Shown here: positions 12,158 to 25,252 of the stretch, in pieces
Position numbering within the stretch: position 1 is the first letter of the stretch
How the letters are laid out: each line of letters starts with the position of its first letter
Assembly: GCA_022885665.1 (NCBI GenBank)
Contig: JAGQDJ010000019.1
Span: 399,754 to 463,753 of the forward strand
Source of the DNA: Triops longicaudatus
Taxonomy: Eukaryota; Arthropoda; Branchiopoda; Notostraca; Triopsidae
Length of the DNA stretch: 64,000 nucleotides
Direction of reading: 5' to 3'
Translations under genes and position numbers: made by a program
Notes under the pieces: generated by a model
Databases searched by the model: none
What the model saw: only the letters and a program-made list of their open reading frames with translations
Told to the model about the DNA's origin: nothing

Positions 12158-14417
12158 TGTAGATTAATAAAATTGGCTTAATTGACGAAAATTTCGTTCA
12201 CAATCAAAACGGTCCAAAAAACCTTGGATGACGATTAGTTGCTGTGTGGTACTACACCACTCTCCCGCGCGCCCTGAAGTACCTGGGAAGCGGACCACAA
12301 AAGCAGAGACCGCTTCGTGTAAATTGGGAAGCGGCAACATGGACCCCGCGAGCACGAGGCTCTGTGCTTGTATGCATCGCAAAATAAATTAATTGGCCCA
12401 CTCATCTATTGCGTACTTACTAAAAATTATACACAAACTTATTCGTCAGATATCTGGCTACAACGTACTTTTTTTTCAGAATGATTCTGCAAGGGATAGC
12501 AGAGAAAACCAACTTTTTCTGGCTTCATGCAGCTCGAACGTGGAAGCATATGCCGTTTAGGACTTGATTTTGAGCTTACAACAATGTGTAATATGGGTTT
12601 ATTTACAAGCAAACTAAAGCTAGTTCATTCCTCTATAAGTTTACAAAGTTATTTTGATAATTATGACCCATGCGAACCGAAAATTTATTTCCAAACTGCC
12701 GCGAGGAAACACACTCGAACCCAAGCGATGCCATGGCGGCGAGCGAGGTAGCTGTCCGAGGTGAAGATTTCATACCGTTTTACTAAGCAACTGTTCAGTT
12801 TTCTGAGAGAGATTTTGGTTCTAAAGATAGAGCAATAACTGAAGAAAAATTATTATAAAATTCGTGACATGGAAACCTATCTAAGGTACTGAATATCCAC
12901 TTCATCTTTTGGCCTATGTTAGGCCACTTTGATAGTCCCGTGACGTCAAACCTTCCTCCCGTCTCCTGTTCCTCTTGGAAAAAGCTATATAACTTTTAAG
13001 ATAATTCTCATCCTTAAAAAAATTCTAACAGAATTCTATAGATAATTAATATTTCAAACAAATCCTGGATATTCATTAAGATTCTTTGAAAAATAGCGAA
13101 AGAAAAACCGAATAAGCTTTGATGCGCAGTGAGCTGTTACGTTAGCTAAAGAGAGACGTTTGCTGCCCGAGAACTGAAAATGTAGCCGAATATTTTAAAT
13201 TTTTGCTCATGCACTATGAGTACATGAAAATAAAATTATACCCGCAGATACGACGTATCATAAATATTTTAATGTCTCACAGAATCATGCATGACTTTTC
13301 AGCGTTTGGAATAAATTGGACGCGAATATTTCAAAGCGGGAGGTGTGCGAGCCAAGTCTTACAGCTTTGATAAATGGCGGACTCTCTTCTCACGAGCTGA
13401 ATAGTTAAATTTTTCGAAACTTAAATTTTTGGAAAATTTAATCGACAAATGTGCGCAATTCCAACTAAAGTATAGCAAACAAGGTCCGAAACGGAAAGAT
13501 TTAACGACTTTTTTTTTAAAGACATTTTTTCGAATAGCGAAATTCTTATCGAGGTCAAAAGCCTCCGTCACCGTAAGGGAAACGTTCGACAGCGCTTTAT
13601 TTCCAACGTGACACTGTATAATATGCTAAACGCACAAGATGCATTCACTTACTTGTCGAATTTGTTTTACTTATTCTTCAATGAAAAAGGAGAAAAATCC
13701 GTTTGTCTACTGAATTTGTTTATTGGCTTAATTTTTCGCCTCGCAACTAAAATAAAGGAATTGTTTCCATAACATGGTTATATCTAAAAAGTTTTGACGC
13801 ATAATGTCCCTGGTATTCGATTCTTCGCTCTATGTTGTGGGGAGAATTTTCGCAAATGTACATGTTTGTGTGAATGACCAACAAAAACAGAGACACAAGA
13901 AAATAAAAAGAAAAATCCCGCACCACATCTCATATTTAACATGTTAGCCATCACGTCATTACCTCTTTTCGTTCTCATTATCCAGTTCCCTTCTACCACG
14001 CTAAATGTTACACACAAAGAGAGAAAACACAACTAACGTTGTGCACCATTTGTCGCCGTACCTTAGCAAGACACTACCATTTCAGAAAACAAAAATAATT
14101 TTGTACTGTAGTGTCTCACGTATTTGTTAAATGGGAGACTTTTAAAATCTGCTTTCAACTGTCTTTCGTTTTTTCCTGCATGTGCTACAAAAATCAACGA
14201 GGTTACATCGGTTATCTTAACAAAAGGCCTCTACAGAAATAGGCCAGAGAATTTTTTTTTTTTAAAGTGGACACTAGTTTTAGCTAGGACATACGAGGAA
14301 CATGGTCACACTTTGAAATCTAACGAGAGAGCCAAAATTAACGTATTTTCATTCTCGCAAAAGTAATCTATAGTTTAACCCATGGAGCATCGTCCAGCCA
14401 ACCGCATTAAATAACAC
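12158..14417. other. intergenic, H1 upstream region
   Basis: The 2.26 kb between the H1 start and the MKK stop hold no supportable gene. The part nearest H1 (12158-12370) is the likely promoter. A palindromic CRE lies at 12941-12948. The rest is AT-rich with only short chance frames. Confidence 0.5.
12941..12948. promoter_or_regulatory. palindromic CRE/ATF site
   Basis: TGACGTCA, a full CREB/ATF consensus, lies about 790 bp upstream of the histone H1 start in non-coding DNA. One 8-mer of this kind is expected by chance every ~65 kb, so this is suggestive only. Confidence 0.25.
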
Positions 14418-15710
14418 TTAAACGCCCATGAGTTCTAGGATCTCTGAGGCAAAGGCTGAAATATCGGTCTGCTTCGAAGCGTGTAGTGTGACAAAAGGGT
14501 GCTCCATCAATTGCTTATACGTGGGACGCATCAGGTAGTCTTTCTTTAAACTAGAAACATTCAAAGGCATAATAAGTTCCTGTAAAAGTAGACTTGCAAT
14601 AGTAGTAGCTTACCAAAGATGCACGAAGTCGACAAATTCAGGAGAAAACGAATCTGGTGGTAAACTAGGCGGGTCACCAAGAACGACCTGCTTCACTTGA
14701 TCGAAGGGAGTTCCCCATTGGTTGTATGGAAAGGTTCCCGTCGCCAATTCGAATAACGAAATTCCCAGCGACCAAACGTCTGAACGAACGTCGTATTTAT
14801 CAGGACTCCCCATAGGATCAATCCGCTCGGGCTACGCAAATTTCGTAACAGTTAGATTCCAGGAAGAAATGGTTATGAAACATCGAACTTACCGCCATAT
14901 AAGGTTTACATCCTGCATCAATGGTTTTTGCCACCGAATTGACCAAGTAACCCGAAATACCAAAGTCACACATTTTGACTTCACCCTTCCGGTTAATAAG
15001 GATGTTGGACGGTTTGACATCACGGTGGATTACATGCAATTTGGAGTGGAGGTAATGTAATGCAGAAACGACTGAGAAAACGACTTGACCCAGGAAATCT
15101 TCGGGTAAACGGCGTCCGTTTTTAAAAGCCGCCATGTAAAACTTGTCAAGTGATGTCCCCATGCACTCCATACAAATCCAGACATCGCCTTCTCGAAACA
15201 ACGCACCGTAAAACGTTACGGTATAAGGGCAGTCGGAAGATCGCATGGATATGTCCAAATCCATCAATAAACGCTTCTGTTCTTGTGTGTTGACTGTGAC
15301 AGGAATACGCTACAGACCACAAAATAAAAATAAAATGCTATAATAAAAAGAAGATAAAATGCAACAAAAGTTCCTTTAATTTGACAAAAACGCTTACTTT
15401 AACAGCCATGATTGTGTCACTGAGACGGTGCCGCATTTTCTCGACGATACCATAGGCGCCTTGTCCTAACAAGCCGAGCGGCTCTAGATCGTCCGCCTCA
15501 ACTTCGAAGGTTCGATCATTGATGGTGATCGTCGTTCGTTTGTCCAAATCCCTTGGAGGAGCAACTGGAACTTCAGGCTCCGTAGGGATTGTTATTTTGG
15601 GCAAAGGTTTCTTGCTTCTCTTGTCTAAAAACAGGATTTTTTGAAAACAAATTTTCTCTGAAAGAAAATCAATAATCCTGTATAGGGAATTGATACTTAC
15701 TCTGAAGCAT
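14418..15710 (-). CDS. MAP2K6: MAP kinase kinase 3/6 (p38 activator)
   Basis: Exons 15701-15710, 15398-15624, 14893-15309, 14614-14831 and 14418-14550 give 334 residues, exactly the length of human MKK6. Seen: a basic-hydrophobic docking region near the N-terminus (KRSKKPLPKITIP), a glycine loop GQGAYGIV, Lys79 in MAVK, HRD at 174-176, DFG at 194-196, and the SVAKT activation loop with the dual phosphorylation residues Ser204 and Thr208, followed by the APE motif. Members are phosphorylated by MAP3Ks and in turn phosphorylate the TGY loop of p38 MAPK. The first coding exon is only 10 nt (Met-Leu-Gln plus one base). A single orthologue of vertebrate MKK3 and MKK6 is likely. Confidence 0.94.
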
Positions 15711-16556
15711 TCTCGGAGATTAGGGATATTTTCACAAGGAAGTGTGACCTTTAATAGGTAGGAGAAATTGAATCCAGCTGACGGGAAAAGCAAGCTGATC
15801 TAGTCAAAAAATGGCATCGAGTATTCCATACTGTAACACGATTCCATGTTTGCAGCTTCACAGCACTAGAGAAAGAAAGTAACAAATAAAAAGAACCGAT
15901 CATATTCACGTATCTCGGGCAGTAAATTTGTCTCTACCTTGATCACTGCAAACAAAAGAAACAATTTTTCAACTCTTTGCCCAGCACACTTGTCTGTCAA
16001 TCTCTCTCCATATCTGAGCTACTTACAATTTTGACCACACGTGAAATGTTTTTTTTTTTTTTGACAACAGTAAAAGCACAAGAAAAAACTGCTTAGCCGG
16101 TTGAATATAGCGTAAAACTCCGCCGTTATCGATGAATCACCCCGTACACCCAAACACAACAAAATCGACACAGCCACAAGGATATACTGCAGGAGTAACA
16201 GAACTACAGATGTCTGGGAAAGGAAAATGCCGCAGCGCCGCCTAGACTCGAAAACGGCGTTTCCCCAATGAAATGAAATGAAAGCGCACTAAATGAAAGC
16301 GCTTTCTTGAAAAAGAAAGGTCCACGAGACGATCTTGCGAATAAAACTACTCTATTTAGCAAATTTAGCTTTCCAGTTAGGTATGATAACAGGAGCTTTA
16401 CACAAGTAGGATAAGAATAAAAGAAAATGGAGGAGACACCATGGGGCACTACTTTTTCCAAATAAGGGAAAAAATCGACAACAGTGAAATAACTTGCAAG
16501 CGTCAAAACAAAAAGAATACCTTTTGGACCCTATCCCCACAATTACCAAATAGGAT
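15711..16556. other. intergenic, MKK 5' region
   Basis: The 846 bp between the MKK start and the stop of the zinc-finger gene probably contain MKK 5' UTR, promoter and zinc-finger 3' UTR. A T-run lies near 16050-16063. No coding potential seen. Confidence 0.45.
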
Positions 16557-17684
16557 TTACCGATGCGTCTTATGATGCAAAGCTAACTTTTTCTTGTTAG
16601 TAAACATTTCAAAACAAATGTTGCAAGTGTAAGTCATTTTGTCTTTAACAGGGACGACTCCGTGAGTCGTTACATGTTTCTGTAAATGCTCATTCCGCGT
16701 AAAGCTAATGTTACAAATGGAGCAAGTATAAGGTTTATGGTTGGAGTGCACGTTAATGTGGCGATTTCGGTGTTCCCGGCGCGAGAATTTTCTATAGCAG
16801 ATAGGGCACTCGAAAGGTTTTTCTTTGGTGTGGGTAAGTAAATGACGGTCACGGTGATGCTTACGGAGAAAGGATTTGAAGCAAATCGGGCATTCGTTCT
16901 GTCCCGTGTGGGAAACGCTACCGATACTGCTGCTGGTGCTACTACTACTACGCGAAGGCATTTCTGCATCGTTCTCGATTTTGACGTCTGGGCGTTTGCA
17001 GGTTTGTCTGTGTTGGGCAAAGTCGTAGCGGCGGGTGAATTGCTGATGGCATATCAGACACGTACAAGGAGCCTGGGGCTTGCCTGTTCCGTCGGAAGAA
17101 CCGGCACAACTTTTCATATGCTTTTCACGCTTGTCGGATCGGTAAGGAATTCCACAAGCGTCGCAAGTAATGCTTTTCCGTCGTCGATTGCCGGGCGGTT
17201 GAGGCGAGCCTGCTACACTGCCGGCCGCTTGCTGGACGTCATGAGGCTTTTCTACCCATACGCAACCTTTAGCTAGATCTTTGGCGTGGTTCGCTACGTG
17301 ATCTTTGGCTAAGAAGTTCAAACCACATGAACAGGCGTAAGTTGTTGTTTCCAGGTTGCCATGAGCCATAATATGTTTTCGCAAACTTTCTAAGCTTTCA
17401 AAACCGTTTTTGCACTCATGGCAAAAAGAAGAACGGATCTGGAAATGATTACTAGGGCCGGTGGACGCATTAGGATTAGGGGGCATCGGATCAGGCAATG
17501 ATGGCGCGATAGTAGGGGCTTGAAAGTAGTTTGAAGGATTTTGATAGTGCCCATGGACATAGTTGGTCGCTGAGGGATTGAAATGGCCGTATATTCCTGG
17601 AAAAGCGAGAAGGGAGAGAGTTATGCTCTGAAAAGCTTATGTGCAACAAAACATGTAGCATCTTTTACCTTCTCTAGCCGCCAT
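16557..17684 (-). CDS. C2H2 zinc-finger protein, eight fingers
   Basis: Exons 17669-17684 (Met-Ala-Ala-Arg-Glu plus one base) and 16557-17596 encode 351 residues. The N-terminal ~65 residues are Pro/Asn/Ser-rich. Then come a classical finger (FCHECKNGF..H...H), an incomplete CxC-type finger, two CxxC...HxxxxC fingers, a Ser-rich spacer, and four tightly linked classical C2H2 fingers at the C-terminus, two joined by a TGEKP-like linker (HTKEKPFECP). This points to a sequence-specific DNA-binding regulator. I do not recognise a specific orthologue. The stop is directly after the last finger, where a possible donor (CG|gtaaat) overlaps it, so an extra 3' exon cannot be excluded. Confidence 0.85.
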
Positions 17685-20442
17685 TACGCTAGGATTGGCG
17701 AGGAAATGAAAGCCCGGCGACTCCAGTGTAGCAGTGTTGATAACCAAGCGAATGTAATGAGATTAGTCAATGGCAGTGGTTAGCCTTGTCAATGCAGGAA
17801 ATCGGTAGCAATGAAATAACCAATGCGTAAAACCTGCAAACAAAAGAGAGAGAAAAAACAGGTGTGACTGTCGGATCATGCTCTGCGTACATGAGAATTT
17901 CTTTTTTTATTACAAAATTAAATTTTCAGATGTGACTATGTTTAGAAAATATACCTTAGGAATCGACCACTACGTAGGACTTTCTTTGCATTTAAAACTT
18001 TTTTAGCTGTCAACTGTCAACATTTTCTTAGTACCCAAATTGACCGCCAGTTGTACGGCAGAACAAGTTGTGGCGCGCCATTCGATCCTTGGGACAAAGG
18101 CATAGCAAAGAAAACCTCGGGCTTTCAGGCGTTACCCACTACACATTGCAGAAAGTTTCCACAAAGCCCCATGGGATAACGGAGGCTAAAGATAAGAACA
18201 AACCTGTTTTTCTTACGTATATTCCACGAAACATATAAGAGGAACACAGGGGCATTTACAGCGATTACCAACGAAAGGAGCTCTTTTATTTTTGTCCCAC
18301 AAATTTCAAGCCTTTTGTGCATCTGCAACACACGACTACAAACGAATATTTCGTTTCGCCTTCAACATGTATCGAAAGTCTTCGAGGCTTCAGATTTAGC
18401 TTAGAAAACGTGTTATTTTCATCTGAAAGCAGAGCATATGTTAGCACAACTTAAATTTTGGTGTCTTAATTAACACAAATGTATTTACATTCTATATATA
18501 TAATTCCGTCTAGTAAGAAAAATATATATGAAATGGAAACTTGTTTTAAAAACATGATGTCTACGAGATACTTTTCGTTATATTTTTTTTTTCATTTTCA
18601 AACACATAACGTTCGGGTTGAACTGAGTTCGTTAACACACACGGATTGCCTCTCTACTAGCTACCCTGGCTATCCAAGGGATATCCAACCCTTTTCAAGA
18701 TTCGCCAATGTGCCGGCGAATTGGGTCCATAATTCGCCAGCAACTAAGTAAATTCTTCGAATTTGCCAAACTCGCCAGCACAAGCATACAAATAATAATA
18801 GAATAAATAAATAAAACAATAAAAAATACATTAAAAGAAAAAATGTCCTATTTAAAGAGAATTACGGTTTTCTTTCTCATTGGTAAATATTTTGTTTAAA
18901 ATAAAAACGTAAAACGCATAAAACAGAAAAGTTTAGATTGTAGCAAAAAATCTTATTTAATTATACGCATTTATAATGTATTACCGATGATACCTGAGCA
19001 GTTTTTAAGCTCCCATCGTTACCGGAAGCCTTTAAAGAATATTGCAAATCACAGAAGTTATATGCTCTCTATTCGACATGACTCGTGTCGATATTCTACT
19101 GCAATTAATCTGTTTTCATGCTTCGATCTTTCGCTCTTTAAAGCCGAAATATGTAAATTTATGTTGAACGAAAGCAAGCGTATGTAATTTTGAGCTGCAA
19201 TGCCTTTGCGTAATTATTAGCAAGAAACTTTACCAAATTTTTGACCGCGTAAAAGGATATCGCGTAAATAATAAAGTAATATTTTTTTATTTCAGGTAAA
19301 GCTACGGAAAACTAACATCCCCCATCTTACAGGGGATTTTTTCTGAAATCGATTTTGAAAACGTAACAAATCAATTTTGAAAACTTTGTTGCCAATAAAG
19401 TTACACTGCATCAAGACTGATGCATGATTGAGATTTTCTTTGAAAATCACATTTACAAATTTATAGTGATAATGAATTTTTTTGAAGTTTTGACGAGGAA
19501 AGAAAGTCTAAATTTCATTGATGAGAGAGGACTTACATTTCTGTCCCACGAAGAAGTGAATTACTCCCGCCTTTTAAATGAAATTAACTCACGCAAGTTC
19601 CCAACGAAGAAGCTTTTTTATACCTTAAAAACACAAGATGAGAAAATTTACTTTGTACAGTACTTCTCTTTCACACTTGTATCTATTTTGCACACTTTAT
19701 CACATACAGTAGATTGGGCTGACATTGGTCTTTTGCATTTAGTAAATTCTTAGCACTCGTAAGCCTCAATAAAACTCAAACTTCACGTTTGAATGCAGAT
19801 GTACAGGGTCATACTATGAAAGGTCGTATTAATCCAGTGCTTGCCTAATCTAGGAAAGTTAGCTAGGACGGATAAATGTCGTTCTTTTGTGGGTATCGGC
19901 ACCTCACCACGTTTTCTTTGCGAAGTGCAAAATACTTCTCGCTCTACGAAGTCTCAGTGAGAACCGGTTTGGGAAGTACTTGCGGTTACCCCGTAGCTTG
20001 CTAAGAGAAAATCACGAATCAAAGCCAGGGTTTCAGGGGGTTAAAATACCCTAACCGACCGGGCTACGACCTTTATCAAAGTTATACAATTTACCGTCAA
20101 GGGTAGAAAAGCATAGTCGTCACGCAACGCATTCCCGCCTATATCCAGTTAGCAAATAATTAGGAAAAAAAATAAGAAAAACAAAATGAAACTAATTAGC
20201 TCTACATCGATCCAGGTCCCATTCAAAACTACGTCTAGATTGCTCTGGTTTATTTTGATTTTTAAGTCCGTGTATCTAAATCGTAAACGAAACAAAAATC
20301 AACTACACTATAACATTTGTCAAGCGAACATCACGAAGGACAACTTTCAAATTGGTGACACAAATGACATTAAATTCCGTTTATGTGTATTGAAAATTTT
20401 CGCATATGCATTGAACTCAGCTGGTAATGCCCTTATACAGCC
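17685..20442. other. intergenic, AT-rich
   Basis: The 2.76 kb between the zinc-finger start and the end of ZFR are strongly AT-rich around 18.4-19.8 kb. They contain a cluster of TTCGCCA/TGGCGAA-like words at 18700-18780 and the tRNA-like SINE candidate at about 19.86-20.08 kb. A 109-codon frame (19424-19753, +) has no recognisable motif and is probably chance. Confidence 0.45.
19860..20076 (-). repeat. tRNA-like SINE candidate
   Basis: Read on the minus strand, TAGCCCGGTCGG (20055-20066) matches the pol III A box and GCTTTGATTCG (20015-20025) matches the B box at 7-8 of 9 core positions. Their spacing of about 40 nt suits a tRNA-derived promoter. A four-pair D-stem can be drawn. No acceptor stem or good anticodon stem forms, so it is not a functional tRNA. 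The right boundary is uncertain and I see no clear target duplication. Confidence 0.35.
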
Positions 20443-23400
20443 TCAGCAGGTAGATTCTTGTTTTACTGCCACTTCGGCTTCGTCTTTCCTGTCCTTCTTT
20501 CCATCCCCTCCCACTAAAAATAAATTAATTTTTATCTTCTTTTACACGATGCACGGTGAAAAAAGTACCTTCATTTTCTTGGCTTTCAGTAACTGAGTTA
20601 TCACGTCGCCTCTTCCTTTGAACATTTCCACCATCAGCTGCTTTATAGCCAGGGCGACCAGCTGGGATATGTTCCATCCCTAGTATTTTATGGATTTGCC
20701 GGAAACAAAGCATACGCAAAGCAGTCTGTAAAAACATTCAAAAATCAAATCAGAACAAAACAAAAGTAAACATAAAAAATAAATAAAAAAGCATAAAATT
20801 TTGCGGAAGGCTTCAAGTCGTAAATAAGGCTTCTATTTTTTTCCCTTGTCTAGCAAAAGAGTACCTGTGCTGCAGCTGTGATATCCTCTTTTTCCTGCAG
20901 ACTTAGACAGTTTGTTGCGTCCATAGTTTCCTTCTCACATGGGTCTAACAATCCAGGACTTGTTCCATGGGGAGGAGTTAAGAGAATACCTGCCGATAAA
21001 CATTCCAGAAAACGTCGAAAACAATCACCAGGGGTTGAAGGCTGTGAAGCGACGCTCAAGACCTTCTCAGCCAACAGCTCTAAAACCTACGAAGACAAAA
21101 ACCGCTTTACTTCTCAGATATCTTATTGAAATTACAATAGATAATATAGTCATTAAGTAAAAATAACATGTAAATATAATAAGTTGATAGACAATAAAAA
21201 CTTTAAAAAGGTAGTATACCCATGGCGATAGAGGTGTCCAACTGGGTAGTCGCTGGCACAGATCCCTCATAATACGAATCAACAAGGTGCAGTGTTGCAA
21301 TGGCAAAGCTCTCGCCTAAACGTGAAAGCAGTTAGTCGTTAAACCGTTGCAATCTCCTTGTTCACAAAATGTCCTTTAAACCCCACTGGTTCCAGGAGTA
21401 AAACGGTAACTAAAACAAGTTATAACTGATTTTTCGATGTGACGTAAAATATTTCCCATTCCCATGTGATAACGTGGATTGGAAATACCCATCAAATGCT
21501 ACGAAAAGACGGTTTCAAGAAAGAAGGAAGAAAAGTGAAACGAAAACATGGAACAAGGCTCATGACCGAAAGGCAATACGGAATTCGATAGATACTTATC
21601 GAGAAAAAATGGAATAACTTGTCACACCTGGAACCACTTGGCGTGTCGAAGGGCTGCCAAGGCGTCCAAACACTTGTTCTTGTCCAGACGACCGGGACCG
21701 GATGGGGCGTGGCCGGTGGGCGTAGCCTCGGTCCCGGTCTTCTTGCTCTCGCTCAATTCTCCTTCTGCGGCCTGACCTGCTCCCAAAAAACGGCACACAT
21801 CCATGGGGGCAAACCAGGCAACGCAGGTCAAGTTAGGTCGGTTGGAGGTTGCGTTGAAGGATACGTTGTTCACGCGCGATTCAACGTGGTAGTCGGACAC
21901 GCAAAAAAATTATCGGAAAGAAAAAAAAGACAAACACAAACATAACTAATAAACGCGTACCCATCAATGGCCAAGGGACTGGTTCTTGGTAACCAAGTAT
22001 CAAAACATGTCATAATTCCAATTTATAAAATTTTGTTGCCAAAAGTCTCTGAACGGAAAATCTCATTTGAGAAAACCATCCAGAATGGGTGAGGCGTTCA
22101 GCAGTTTATGAAAATATGAGGGACCTAGCTTGGCCTGAAAACCTTAGTGACGCAAGTGTTTTGACTAGAATTTTATACCAACATCTCTATACTTTCAAGA
22201 AGAACCCTTTGCAATGAAAACTTCCTTCTTTTTAAGAGTTACCAATCAACGGAGGATCCTTTAAGAGCTTTGATTAAACTTCCAATCTCTTTAAAAGATG
22301 TAATTATCTACGGCTTTCGTTCAGAAAACGAACGGGTACCTGCAACCAACTGCTCTTCTCTCACCACTGGGGAAGTTAAAGTGACTTTTACTTCCACGCC
22401 AGGCAACTTGTCTGTTTGGATAATCACGGCAGCTTCTGGAACTTCTTCCCGAATGACAAACTCGGCTTCAGCATCCACACTCTGAGAAAACAAGCTCCAA
22501 ACTCAGGTGACACCACACACAAGACGAGATGTTACTTACGGATAAATATTTGGGTAACACTCCTGCAATCTTGCTTAATAATTCTTCAGTGGGGGGTAAC
22601 GCGCAAAGAACGACCAATTCAAGCACCTTGTCAGACTTGAGTAACAAGCTTTTGGCCAAAGGCCCAACTCGCATAACGCCTTTCAGTAATCGGCCAGCGT
22701 CATCTTTGGGTCTATATAATGGACAACAAAATAAAAAAGACAGTGCAAACTGTGAGAGCTTACTTTTCTTCAGGATTGTCTGGTTTGGCTTCTTTGGGCT
22801 TTTCTTGGCTGGCAAAGTAATCACTGACTAATTTCAAGGCTTTCTCTACTGTCGAGACTGAACTTTGAACAGTTTTATTCTCATCGTCCTGTTTTAAAAC
22901 ATTACTGTCGAATAACTTCGAAATGCTTATTGAAACTTACAGTAGGACATATCATTTGATGCTTGGCTAGAACATGGCGATCATCAGGCGTTTCAAATGC
23001 TCGTACAGCTCCCTCTGGGCCTCCATGGGATGGTCCAAATCTGTTTGACGAAGGATGTGGCAGTAAACCGCGAGCTGGGGGTGCTCCCATGCCCATCGGA
23101 CCACCCGGGCCCATGGGTCCTAATATAGGCGGCTCTCCTCTTGGCCCTGCTCCCATAGGACCAGGACCGGGACCGAAACGTCTTCGCTCGAAATACTCCA
23201 TCTCATCTTCATACCTACGGCGTGGGCCGTCCCATGGGTAGTCGTCTGGTCCCATTGGACCTCCCATGCCCATGTTACCCATAAAGCGCATACGTTCTTC
23301 TTCTCTTCGCCTATATTGCTCTTCGCGCAACATTTGTGCTCGTTGACGTTCTTCAAGGATGCGTTTGGAATAAGGTGACGGTTTCATTTCAACGACAAGG

Positions 23401-25252
23401 CTAGGATCCACTTTCTTTTTGTAGGCCAAGCGATGGCGACGTCCTTTCAAGTGCATTTCCTTCGCGTTGGGATCGTTGAATTTGCAGTCGCAGAGTTTGC
23501 ACAAGAAACTGATGAGTTTGCCTTCTTCGTTATGAATACCTTCGACGAAATCACCACCGACGGGTTGTGCGTCTTTGTCTGCCACGGTATCTTCTTCATT
23601 GCTAGGGTGGGAGGAGCTTTCTTGATAGCCTTCAGTGTTGGGAGGCATGAGAGGCGCTAAGGATGCTGGCTGAGCCAAATGTTCTTCAGCAGGCGGAGGC
23701 GGGATCGGACTCTCTGCTTTTACTACAGGTGCATCTTTGTCTTTGTTAGCGGCGGATTCTAAATAAGATCCACCTAATAAGTGATCAAATCGAACATCAG
23801 CAAAATTTAAAATCAGCAAGTCGACCTCGCAAAATTTAAGCACAAAATCATATTTTAAGAAAAAGGAAAAGGTAATTGCGAACCTAGGAAGTTGATTTTA
23901 GGTGTAGCTACGATTGCAGTCTTTCCGGAGCTTGTGGGCACAGTTTGTGTGTGACCCATGGTTGTCGACGCGCAGCTAACGGCAAGTTTACCAGGAGGGA
24001 GAATAATCTGAGGTTCAGTGGAAGGAATGGGCTTGCCGAGTTTGGTATGTAGCTTAACGACCTAACAGCAAACAATGGTTTAAGTTAAGGTGTGCAAAAA
24101 AGAATTCGTTAATTACTGCTTACTTTTTGGTGTTTGGCACCACGAATGTGAGCCGCGTAAGCGTCAGATCCAGTACAAGTGACATTACATAGCTCGCATT
24201 GCAAAGCTGAGCCAGTTTTAGGGGCAGAAACAGTGCTCTGTCCGGCTTTGGCAGCTGCTTCCTTCTTTTTGTGCTTCATGCCTTGCAAATGCTCTTGGTA
24301 AGTTTGTGGTCCAGCACAACTAATTTTGCAGACATCACAGTAGTGTATTTGCTGAGCTTTTGGAGGTCCGCGCTCTCGGTTAAAGTAGCGAGCGCCCCCA
24401 CGGCCTCCACCGCGCTTTCCATATCCTGCTCCATTTTTGGCTGCTACGGAATACAAATTGGTTGTCATTATGAGCGTAAACATTGATATAGCAAGTGGTC
24501 TTACGCTCTTGTCCTTGGCGTTGTTGCTCCAAGTAGGAGGTGGCAGCGTTGTAAAGTGCAGCTTCATAGCCAGTGTAAGTTGTCGTGCCTGTGCGAATGG
24601 CATGTAAAACAAACCATAACTAATATTCCGGACAAGGGTTTGCTATACTTTTAAGGCTTATATAATTTCGAGCATGGAATTTCGCTACGTATGAATAAAT
24701 TTCGAAAACTTAACGACAGGAAAAATTTTATGAACTGAATTTTAAATGCGTGGGGTATACATATCTGACGGTATGGCATTATATAGAGGGTTTGAAAGTA
24801 CTAGCTCCTATGTTTAAGTATTAAGTCAAAGTAAAGTTGAAAAATAGCTCTACCAGTGTAACTGGCTGTGCTAGGGTATGCTGTATCATACGCTGGGCGA
24901 GGCGGGGCTTGGGGACCAGCAGTCGGATAAGCTACAGCAGCAACATAGCCCGTTCCTGAGCTTCCTTGATAACCCTGTCCTCCACCCCTGTGAAAAGGAA
25001 GATATCAATAAGAAATTGCATTACTTTCCACGAAAATGTGCCATAATTTATGTAAACACATACAGGGAAAGACAACACGATAATTACGTCATGTCCAAGC
25101 CTAAAATCCGACACAAACAATAGCAACACACACTTTTCTATGCTCGTTACAAAAACACTAACGGTTTAATAAAAAATGAAAGCAGCTGATAGCTTAGCTT
25201 ACGCATATTGAGTTCCACCGTATGCAAATCCATGGTAATTATTAGAGGCCAT
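20443..25252 (-). CDS. ZFR: zinc finger RNA-binding protein (ZFR)
   Basis: Fourteen exons: 25203-25252, 24854-24987, 24505-24588, 24124-24443, 23884-24061, 22941-23773, 22764-22888, 22540-22711, 22340-22481, 21628-21776, 21220-21315, 20865-21086, 20569-20725 and 20443-20513. The frame closes throughout and gives 910 residues (human 1,074). Seen: a Tyr/Gly/Ala-rich N-terminus, an RGG-like patch, three dsRNA-binding-type C2H2 fingers (HYCDVCKISC, LQCELCNVTC, FLCKLCDCKF...KEMHLKGRRH; about 126-150, 170-194 and 347-371), a Gly/Pro/Met-rich linker and a C-terminal DZF domain (KCLDALAALRHAKWFQ, GLLDPCEK), then a basic KRKRRRD signal. The family shuttles and regulates splicing with NF45-type DZF partners. 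Introns 21777-22339 and 21316-21627 exceed 300 bp and hold nothing recognised. The gene is divergent from FDXR. Confidence 0.94.

Noticed and set aside
16842..17276. Plus-strand frame opposite the C2H2 gene
   Set aside because: It lies wholly antisense to eight recognisable zinc fingers and has no features of its own.
20005..20073. Functional tRNA gene on the minus strand
   Set aside because: A D-arm and B box are present, but no acceptor-stem partner and no good anticodon stem can be drawn.
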